DNA of 64,000 nt from Paenibacillus sp. FSL R5-0517 (GTDB lineage Bacteria > Bacillota > Bacilli > Paenibacillales > Paenibacillaceae): assembly GCF_037974355.1 (NCBI RefSeq), contig NZ_CP150235.1, forward strand, positions 5,580,001 through 5,644,000, read 5' to 3'. Under the pieces are notes generated by a model. The model worked only from the letters and a program-made list of their open reading frames with translations, ran no database searches and was not told where the DNA came from. Position numbers and translations under genes: made by a program. Numbering within the stretch: position 1 is the first letter of the stretch; every line of letters starts with the position of its first letter. Shown here one piece after another: positions 57,623 through 64,000 of the stretch.

Positions 57623-58255
57623 TTATTGCGGCTTGTCAGATACCAGTGTGTGCAAGTCTTTCTCCTGAAGCGGGCGTACGTATTGTTCCCGATACATGCT
57701 ATACACTTTAACATCCATCAGAGATTCTGATCCTTCGTCATCCTCATCATGCAGTCCAAATGAGGGAAGACTCCGTTCGTAAGTCATTCCTATTTTGCTT
57801 AGCACCCGTTGTGACGAAACATTGGCCTCATAACAACGTGCCTCCACCCTCCACAGATGAAGATCGTCAAATCCAAACTGCAGCAGCCGTTGTACCGCCT
57901 CGGTAGCCACACCTCTGCCCCAACAGGACCTGTTCAGGATATAACCAATCTGTGCGGTACCATTCTGATCATTCCAGTGCTGGAAAGAGGTAATCCCAAT
58001 GACCTGTTCCTTACCTCTCCAGCAGATCCCATAATGTAACGAATCCAGCTTGGCACTGCTGCTTCGTATCTGGTTCAATAACCGTCTCGCCCTGATCGGT
58101 GTGGGCTGGCTTCCCCGATTCACATATCGTATGACTTGAGGATCGGAAAAAAGTTCCGATAATGTGCTGTAATCACTTTGACGCAATGCTCGCAGGACAA
58201 GACGCTCTGTCCACAAAGCCGGCAGACCTTGAACCAGCATTTTTCGGGTAAGCAT
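57623..58255 (-). CDS. GNAT-family N-acetyltransferase (RimJ/RimL type)
   Basis: 210 residues: TERLVLRALRQSDYSTL at the N-terminus, IGYILNRSCWGRGVATEAV (acetyl-CoA pyrophosphate loop with GRGVA), and VEARCYEANVSSQRVLSKIGM. It transfers an acetyl group from acetyl-CoA to a protein N-terminus or small amine. The substrate is unknown. ATG 58255 follows AAGGAG by 8 bases. Confidence 0.87.
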   Translation of the reverse strand: MLTRKMLVQGLPALWTERLVLRALRQSDYSTLSELFSDPQVIRYVNRGSQPTPIRARRLLNQIRSSSAKLDSLHYGICWRGKEQVIGITSFQHWNDQNGTAQIGYILNRSCWGRGVATEAVQRLLQFGFDDLHLWRVEARCYEANVSSQRVLSKIGMTYERSLPSFGLHDEDDEGSESLMDVKVYSMYREQYVRPLQEKDLHTLVSDKPQ

Positions 58256-58422
58256 GACAATCGCTCCTTTTGCCTAACGGGCTTGAGTCCGGTAAGACAA
58301 GCATGCTCTGAAGGTGATCCGGCGTAATATCATATAAACGAGTCCACGAACTTTAGTATTCGCATTATAGTATTAACATATTGCATCATTCAATTCCTAA
58401 CGCTAAAGAGCCCAGGTGTTGA

Positions 58423-59154
58423 CTACTCCTGCAACCCGCGGTAGATGCCCGTACGAATCTCACGGATATAGAAATCCAGTGCCGGAACATTCGCGGACTG
58501 CGCAATCTGTACTTCTCGCTCAATATCATAAGGTACCCGCACAAATTGAACATTGAACGGGGTATTGCTATCGTTGCTCTCTTCACCCTCCAGAATACAG
58601 TAGGAAGCCTGGGGAAGATCTAGCGGATTACCGACACTGCCTGCATTAAACAGTAATTTTCCATTCATATACTGCAAATATGCATTATGCACATCCCCAT
58701 AACCTACAACATCTGCAACACCTTGCACAGACTCATCAGTCGGAGAATCAAACATCGCCAATCTCTTTTCCATTGCGTCCCAAGGCTGCACACGATGGTA
58801 CACACTTTGAGGTGATGCGTGGACCAAACGGATGGTGCGACCGCTCAGTTGAAATTGATGACTGAAGGGCAGGCTCGCCAAATACGCCAATCGTTCCTCA
58901 CCCAACCGTTCTGCTTGCCACGTAAAGTTCTCGTTGTCCTGGTTAACCGCAACCAGTTCATCCCAGTTACCGCGGATGACAATTTCACACGCCGCTCTAA
59001 TCCCATCCACAACCTGCACCGGTTCTGGTCCCTTGCCCACGAGGTCACCAAGACAAAAGATTCGCTTTACGCCGCGACTTTTGATATCTTCCAGCACTGC
59101 TTCCCAGGCAGTCATGTTGCCATGAATGTCGGATACAATCGCAATTCGTTCCAT
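58423..59154 (-). CDS. Metallophosphoesterase (YfcE/MJ0936-like)
   Basis: 243 residues: SDIHGN at 7-12, LGDLVGKGP, RGNWD, then LVHASP and GYGDVHNAY, the five metal-site blocks of calcineurin-like phosphoesterases. The group includes phosphodiesterases and diadenosine polyphosphatase-like enzymes. The exact substrate is unclear. ATG 59154 follows GGAGG by 8 bases. Repeat copy G lies directly upstream. Confidence 0.85.
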   Translation of the reverse strand: MERIAIVSDIHGNMTAWEAVLEDIKSRGVKRIFCLGDLVGKGPEPVQVVDGIRAACEIVIRGNWDELVAVNQDNENFTWQAERLGEERLAYLASLPFSHQFQLSGRTIRLVHASPQSVYHRVQPWDAMEKRLAMFDSPTDESVQGVADVVGYGDVHNAYLQYMNGKLLFNAGSVGNPLDLPQASYCILEGEESNDSNTPFNVQFVRVPYDIEREVQIAQSANVPALDFYIREIRTGIYRGLQE

Positions 59155-59170
59155 CTGGATAACCTCCATT

Positions 59171-59404
59171 CATGTTGAATCGTTCACTGTTGTACGTTTA
59201 CACTTGCCACTCCGATGACAGAATAACCTTCCGATCGCTGTTATCCCCAGATTTTTTTATTCCCTACTTCAAAGGGAAAATACGGAGATAGCGTATGCTT
59301 CCGATGTAGCTTTCTTTCAGAAAGCTTTTAGGCGAACAGTTCGCTTCTTCACGTTATTTCTGTACTCTCTGTTCTCATGTAAAAAGTTTAGTTGAACTAA
59401 TATG
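59171..59404. repeat. Palindromic MITE-like element, copy G
   Basis: About 235 bp between two metallophosphoesterase genes, same orientation as copy E. It has GTTTACACTTG, CGCTGTTATCCCC, one AGCTTTCTTTCAGAAAGCT module, and the right end ATGTAAAAAGTTTAGTTGAAC. The second core arm is degraded (ATACGGAGATAG). Confidence 0.82.
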
Positions 59405-59418
59405 ATCTCATATTCCTT

Positions 59419-60393
59419 TTATGTGGTTAATCCTTTAAGCTCAAAAACTGTTAATTCCGGTCTGCACAAAAAACGAATGGGCAGTTGGGTCATGCCAAAA
59501 CCACGATTCACATACACGGGCATCTGTGTCTGAGTGGAGTAATATACCCCCTGGACATTCGTGTAATACAGCCCCTGAACATACTTGTGTGAACCTCGGG
59601 GAGTTGTCAGTGCCCCTACCCATGGAAATCGTACCTGTCCACCATGGCTATGACCGGAAAGCTGCAATCCGAAACCATAGGGCGTGGCAATGTCGGCATA
59701 ATCCGGTTCATGCATAAGCAGCAATTTCCACAAATCTTGATTCAATCCCTTGATGGCTTGGGCAGGATCAGGCCTGCCTGTAAGTGCGTCATCCAAACCA
59801 GCTATGGCCAGACGTTCGCCCCCTTGTTCAATCACCACATGTTCGTTCCTTAACAACTTGAACCCTGCTTCATGGAACATGGCAGCCACTTCATTCTGCT
59901 GTCCGCCCCGATAATCATGATTCCCCAAAACAGCAAATTTGCCATACTTGGCTTGCATGGAGGCGAGTAACGGAATACATTCACGCATCGGCTCTGATTC
60001 CCTCTCGACTATGTCTCCGGTAAAACAAATCAAGTCCGGTTGCTGCTCCTCAATCGTTGCCGCCAGCTTTCTCATCTCTTTCACTCCGGTATGAAAACCA
60101 AGATGGGCATCACTGAACTGAACTACACGCAATCCGTCAAACGCCTTTGGGAACTTCGGAAGTTTCAGTTCCACTTGCTTGATTTCCAGACGACGTGGCT
60201 CCCAAAGCCAGGCATAACCCCCGGTGAGCAAGCTCGCACCCGCCGTCATCAAAATCATGCGCAATAAGAAACTTCGGCGAGAGGGATCATGATCCTTTTC
60301 CTCTCCAGGAAACACAGACTCTTCTGAACCCGGTGCCTTGTACGAGCGCTGGGACGGCGAGTTTTTGCTACCCTGACGCGGTGTCTCTGCCAT
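59419..60393 (-). CDS. Tat-exported metallophosphoesterase (YkuE/YaeI-like)
   Basis: 324 residues. A charged N-terminus of about 40 residues leads to the twin-arginine signal SRRSFLLRMILMTAGASLL. The phosphoesterase motifs are FSDAHLGF, CFTGDIVE, GNHDYRGG, LMHEPD and LSGHSHGGQ. B. subtilis YkuE is a Tat substrate of this type that ends in the cell wall; E. coli YaeI is a related enzyme. Here the protein probably acts outside the membrane on a phospholipid or wall phosphoester. ATG 60393 follows GGAGGGGGAG. Confidence 0.88.
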   Translation of the reverse strand: MAETPRQGSKNSPSQRSYKAPGSEESVFPGEEKDHDPSRRSFLLRMILMTAGASLLTGGYAWLWEPRRLEIKQVELKLPKFPKAFDGLRVVQFSDAHLGFHTGVKEMRKLAATIEEQQPDLICFTGDIVERESEPMRECIPLLASMQAKYGKFAVLGNHDYRGGQQNEVAAMFHEAGFKLLRNEHVVIEQGGERLAIAGLDDALTGRPDPAQAIKGLNQDLWKLLLMHEPDYADIATPYGFGLQLSGHSHGGQVRFPWVGALTTPRGSHKYVQGLYYTNVQGVYYSTQTQMPVYVNRGFGMTQLPIRFLCRPELTVFELKGLTT

Positions 60394-60473
60394 ATCTCCC
60401 CCTCCTTCTACGCTCCATATCCATCCCCTTAGTATATCATATTCTTCATGGGTAGCCCGGTTCCTCTGCTTCA

Positions 60474-60500
60474 GCACAAAAAGAAGCCGGGATCTCCGGC
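60474..60500 (-). terminator. Intrinsic terminator of the sdhCAB operon
   Basis: On the minus strand GCCGG, a 5-base loop, CCGGC, then TTCTTTTTGTG. It lies about 70 bp after the sdhB stop. Confidence 0.65.
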
Positions 60501-60568
60501 ATGTTGCTGCACGGGATCACGACTTCTACTATGTTGCAGATTACACTTCTGCACCTGTTATGACGAGA

Positions 60569-61333
60569 TTATACACCCAACCAGCGTTTGAACATATGCT
60601 TGGTTGTTTGTTTGTTCATTTCCGCAATGGAGGTTGTCAATGGAATGCCTTTTGGACAGGATTGCACGCAGTTCTGTGAGTTACCACAGCCCTCAATGCC
60701 TCCGTCTTCCATCAACGCTTCCAGACGATCGTCGGCGTTCATCTCCCCTGTTGGGTGAGCATTGAACAGGCGCACTTGGGACAGTGCTGCTGGACCGATA
60801 AAGTCTGTTTTCTCATTGACGTTCGGGCATGCCTCAAGACATACACCACATGTCATGCATTTGGACAGCTCGTATGCCCACTGACGCTTCTTCTCAGGCA
60901 TCCGTGGACCTGGACCGAGGTCATAGGTACCATCGATTGGAATCCATGCTTTTACGCGTTTCAGGGCGCCAAACATCCGGCTACGGTCAATGACCAGGTC
61001 ACGAACCACCGGGAAGGTCTTCATCGGTTCGATACGAACAGGCTGTTCGAGCTTGTCGATCAGGGCTGCACATGCTTGACGTGGCTTGCCGTTGATAACC
61101 ATGGAGCAGGCACCACAGACTTCTTCGAGACAGTTGGAATCCCAGCATACAGGAGCAATGGATTTGCCATCTGTATTGACCGGATTACGCTGAATCTCCA
61201 TCAGGGCGCTGATCACATTCATGTTGGGACGGTACGGTAGCTCAAATTCTTCGTTGTACGAAGATGACTCCGGGCTGTCTTGACGGGTGATGATAAACTT
61301 GACGGTTTTGTTGGCTGTAGCTTGTTCCGCCAT
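60569..61333 (-). CDS. sdhB: Succinate dehydrogenase iron-sulfur subunit
   Basis: 254 residues. The [2Fe-2S] cysteines are in CWDSNCLEEVCGACSM plus a later Cys; the [4Fe-4S] and [3Fe-4S] ligands are in CMTCGVCLEACP and CGNSQNCVQSCP. The subunit passes electrons from SdhA to the menaquinone site of SdhC. ATG 61333 has GGAGGGG upstream; the longer frame to 61381 is unsupported. A 417-bp gap holding repeat copy H separates it from sdhA, unusual for an sdh operon. Confidence 0.95.
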   Translation of the reverse strand: MAEQATANKTVKFIITRQDSPESSSYNEEFELPYRPNMNVISALMEIQRNPVNTDGKSIAPVCWDSNCLEEVCGACSMVINGKPRQACAALIDKLEQPVRIEPMKTFPVVRDLVIDRSRMFGALKRVKAWIPIDGTYDLGPGPRMPEKKRQWAYELSKCMTCGVCLEACPNVNEKTDFIGPAALSQVRLFNAHPTGEMNADDRLEALMEDGGIEGCGNSQNCVQSCPKGIPLTTSIAEMNKQTTKHMFKRWLGV

Positions 61334-61750
61334 ATCGTTGTCCCCTCCTCTGGTGACGATGATTGTATTGCTGATGCGCAAAGTTACTGGTTTGGTGCAC
61401 GGGAGACGCTTCGTCAGCGGAATGCCCCTCTGATCGCTGTTATCCCCGGATTTTTTTGATCAACCCTTCACAGGGTTAAAATCCGGGGATAAAGGCGAGC
61501 GCTTCGCTTCTTCTGGGCATTTCCGCTTCCTCCGCTACGTCGTGCACTGAGTCACTTTGCTGGAAACTGCACTCCATTCATGCTGGATGGGCAGTATTGA
61601 AGTGCTGAAGCATTGCTAGGCGCTTGCTTCTTCTGGGTATTTCCCTCACGTTGATGGCAGTAACTTTGAAGAAGGCTCTGCTTCTCCAAAGTTCTCCTGC
61701 CTCTCCGTTCAGGTGCTTACTATTTAACCTTATAAATAAATCCGTGATAT
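61334..61750. other. Long gap between sdhA and sdhB
   Basis: 417 bp. The left part holds repeat copy H. Near 61620-61720 a second, more decayed fragment (CTTGCTTCTTCTGGGTATTTCC... CCTCTCCGTTCAGG) repeats its right half. No gene is seen. Confidence 0.55.
61388..61556. repeat. Palindromic MITE-like element, copy H (short, inside the sdh operon)
   Basis: About 170 bp with perfect core arms: GTTATCCCCGGATTTTTTTGA and TTAAAATCCGGGGATAA, enclosing a small AACCCTTCACAGGGTT hairpin. GGTGCAC and GTGCAC replace the TTTACAC ends of other copies, and the AT-rich outer ends are missing. Confidence 0.75.
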
Positions 61751-63493
61751 TTAATCCTTGGAGTAATCCCGGATACGTGGTGGGATCAGGGATACGTCTA
61801 CTGGCTCGTACGAGATTTTCGGGCCTTCCTTCGACCAGCTTGCGATGGTCGTTTTCAGGAACTCTTCGTCATTACGTTCCGTGAATTCCGGTTTGTAATG
61901 CGCGCCGCGGCTTTCGTTACGGAGCAGAGCGCCGAGAGTCATTGCTTCTGCCAGTTCAATCATGTTCCACAATTGACGGGTAAACGCTGCACCCGGATTG
62001 TTCCAACCGGAGCTATCGTACATGTTGATTTTGCCATAACGCTCTTTCAATTCCTTGATCTTGCCAATCGTGGCTTCAAGCTTGTCGTTGTAGCGTACAA
62101 CCGTCATGTTGGCTGTCATCCACTCGCCAAGCTCTTTATGAATAACATAGGCATTTTCTGTACCCTGCATTTTCATGATGCCTTCGTATTTATCGCTTTG
62201 TTGTTTGGTGTGTTTCTCAAATACGGAAGAAGGGATATCCGCGGACGATTTTTTGAGTCCTTTGATATATTCAGCCGCTTTTGGTCCAGCCACCATACCA
62301 CCATAGATCGCGGATACCAATGAGTTGGCACCCAGACGGTTTGCACCATGGTATTGATATTCACATTCACCAGCTGCGAACAGCCCTGGAATGTTGGTCA
62401 TTTGGTTGTAATCTACCCACATGCCGCCCATGGAATAATGGACTGCCGGGAAGATTTTCATTGGGATTTTACGCGGGTCATCGCCCATGAACTTCTCATA
62501 GATCTCAATGATTCCGCCCAGTTTAACGTCCAGTTCCTTCGGATCTTTATGAGACAAGTCGAGATAAACCATGTTCTCACCGTTCACGCCCAGCCCCATA
62601 TCCACGCAGACGCTGAAGATCTCACGTGTTGCAATATCACGCGGAACCAGGTTTCCGTAGGAAGGATACTTTTCTTCGAGGAAGTACCAAGGCTTGCCGT
62701 CTTTGTAAGTCCAGATCCGTCCACCTTCACCACGCGCGGATTCGGACATGAGACGCAGCTTGTCATCCCCTGGAATGGCTGTTGGGTGAATCTGAATGAA
62801 CTCCCCGTTTGCGTAATTTACACCTTGTTGATACACGGCACTTGCCGCTGTACCTGTGTTAATGACCGAGTTAGTCGTTTTACCGAAGATGATACCCGGA
62901 CCACCACTCGCCAGAATAACCGCTTCTGCCGGGAAGGTCTGCACCTTCATCGTTTTCAGATCCTGAGCTACAATCCCGCGACATACGCCTTCATCATCCA
63001 AAACCGCCTGCAGGAACTCCCAGTTCTCATATTTCGTAACCAGGCCCGCTGCTTCCCAGCGACGTACCTGTTCGTCTAATGCATAGAGCAATTGTTGTCC
63101 TGTTGTCGCTCCGGCAAATGCGGTACGGTGATGCTTCGTTCCCCCGAAACGACGGAAATCAAGCAAACCTTCCGGTGTCCGGTTAAACATTACGCCCATA
63201 CGGTCCATCAGGTGAATGATGCCAGGTGCTGCTTCGCACATCGCTTTAACCGGAGGTTGGTTCGCAAGGAAGTCACCGCCGTATACCGTATCGTCAAAGT
63301 GTACCCATGGGGAGTCACCCTCACCCTTGGTATTTACCGCTCCGTTAATGCCGCCTTGTGCGCATACAGAGTGGGATCGTTTAACAGGAACCAGTGAAAA
63401 TAAATGAACATGGACTCCGGCTTCAGCCGATTTGATCGCCGCCATCAAGCCCGCGAGACCGCCGCCCACAATAATTACATTCGTTGATGCCAT
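61751..63493 (-). CDS. sdhA: Succinate dehydrogenase flavoprotein subunit
   Basis: 580 residues. It oxidises succinate to fumarate at the membrane surface. The FAD-binding loop is GGGLAG (10-15), and the FAD-attaching His lies in KRSHSVCAQGG. Active-site regions include FIQIHPTAIPG, ESARGEGGR and HYSMGGMW. The length is typical of the Firmicutes enzyme. It follows sdhC by 44 bp. Confidence 0.95.
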   Translation of the reverse strand: MASTNVIIVGGGLAGLMAAIKSAEAGVHVHLFSLVPVKRSHSVCAQGGINGAVNTKGEGDSPWVHFDDTVYGGDFLANQPPVKAMCEAAPGIIHLMDRMGVMFNRTPEGLLDFRRFGGTKHHRTAFAGATTGQQLLYALDEQVRRWEAAGLVTKYENWEFLQAVLDDEGVCRGIVAQDLKTMKVQTFPAEAVILASGGPGIIFGKTTNSVINTGTAASAVYQQGVNYANGEFIQIHPTAIPGDDKLRLMSESARGEGGRIWTYKDGKPWYFLEEKYPSYGNLVPRDIATREIFSVCVDMGLGVNGENMVYLDLSHKDPKELDVKLGGIIEIYEKFMGDDPRKIPMKIFPAVHYSMGGMWVDYNQMTNIPGLFAAGECEYQYHGANRLGANSLVSAIYGGMVAGPKAAEYIKGLKKSSADIPSSVFEKHTKQQSDKYEGIMKMQGTENAYVIHKELGEWMTANMTVVRYNDKLEATIGKIKELKERYGKINMYDSSGWNNPGAAFTRQLWNMIELAEAMTLGALLRNESRGAHYKPEFTERNDEEFLKTTIASWSKEGPKISYEPVDVSLIPPRIRDYSKD

Positions 63494-63537
63494 TGATGTT
63501 CACTCCCTTATAAGTCAGCATTTAACTCGATAAATGC

Positions 63538-64000
63538 TTAGATTAGAACTGTTTTTACTACGTCAACCATTGAAGTTACTGCTTGGAAATCCATGCTCCG
63601 GAAAGCGAACAAGGAAGCAATAAACATAATGGAGATAATACCGAACAAGCTCATGCATACATAAGAGGACACACGCTGCGCACGCGGACCCACGGTAATC
63701 CCCCAGCTAACAAGAAACGACCACAGACCGTTGGCAAAGTGGTAGGATGCCGCAACTACACTGATCAGATATAGAATAAATGTTACCGGGTTCATCACGA
63801 TATCGTGAATAACACCGCCTAGCTGTTCGTGGGTGACTGTACCCAACGCAACCTGCACCCGCGTCTCCCATACATGCCAGATAACGAATACAAACGTAAT
63901 AACACCACTGACACGCTGCAACGTATAACGCCAGTTGCGCTCATTGCCATAACGTCCCACGTTAGGCTTGGCCTGATATGCAATATACAGACCGTATACA
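63538..64000 (-). CDS. sdhC: Succinate dehydrogenase cytochrome b558 subunit (N-terminus outside window)
   Basis: The C-terminal 153 residues of the Firmicutes-type SdhC. The frame stays open to the edge (reading ...YGLYIAYQAKPNVGRYG). Membrane helices carry histidines suited to heme b binding (FVIWHVWETR, SYHFANGLWSFLVSWGI). It anchors SdhAB and reduces menaquinone. An internal ATG at 63960 is not the true start. Confidence 0.93.
   Translation of the reverse strand, partial: VYGLYIAYQAKPNVGRYGNERNWRYTLQRVSGVITFVFVIWHVWETRVQVALGTVTHEQLGGVIHDIVMNPVTFILYLISVVAASYHFANGLWSFLVSWGITVGPRAQRVSSYVCMSLFGIISIMFIASLFAFRSMDFQAVTSMVDVVKTVLI

Overview
The window looks like a chromosomal segment of a Paenibacillus or a close spore-forming relative in the Bacillota. 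I infer this from the strong AGGAGG-type ribosome binding sites, the frequent GTG/TTG starts, the moderate base composition, the Firmicutes-type sdhCAB genes, EcsAB, a YheC/YheD spore-coat ATP-grasp protein, a YjcZ-like peptide and a secreted M4 neutral protease. No rRNA, tRNA, phage, transposase or CRISPR was seen. Both ends cut genes: a GH42 beta-galactosidase at the left and sdhC at the right.

Region 1 (1-15.4 kb) starts with a GH42 gene and its divergent AraC regulator, then becomes a zinc-limitation region. rpsN2 (a zinc-free S14) and a ZagA/YciC-type GTPase gene sit next to a ten-gene operon, cntKLMABCDF plus two MFS exporters. This operon should make, export and re-import a staphylopine/pseudopaline/bacillopaline-type opine metallophore. 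Near-identical Zur operators lie just downstream of good sigma-A promoters in front of both units (4054-4074 and 15331-15351).

Region 2 (15.6-25.5 kb) is an organosulfur scavenging cluster on the minus strand, resembling the ytmI/yxe operons of Bacillus subtilis. It has a CxxC glutaredoxin-like protein, two flavin-dependent monooxygenases, an FMN reductase, an M20 deacylase, a LysR regulator and a peptide-type ABC importer that lacks its ATPases.

Region 3 (27-44.3 kb) is the most unusual part. Six minus-strand genes encode four family-2 glycosyltransferases, a GT-D-fold glycosyltransferase and a nucleotidyltransferase; several carry very basic N-terminal tails and a shared Gly-Tyr motif. Next come an M4 protease and a 1749-residue acidic protein built almost wholly of ten-residue repeats, including eight exact-length 70-residue (210-bp) units. 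A YheC/YheD coat protein and phosphatidylserine decarboxylase follow. I infer a spore-surface glycoprotein system.

Region 4 (44.6-64 kb) is ordinary housekeeping: AraC and MocR regulators (the MocR lacks its PLP lysine), a PNPOx-like protein, an aminotransferase, EcsAB, a DEAD-box helicase, an SDR, CheX, LysR, a PHP phosphatase, GNAT, two metallophosphoesterases and succinate dehydrogenase.

Across the whole window lies a family of at least eight intergenic, imperfectly palindromic elements of about 170-270 bp. They have matching ends (AGTTGAACTAA...TTTACAC) and a TTATCCCC/GGGGATAA core. They look like MITEs or large REP-like hairpins. Two of them flank cntA inside the metallophore operon.
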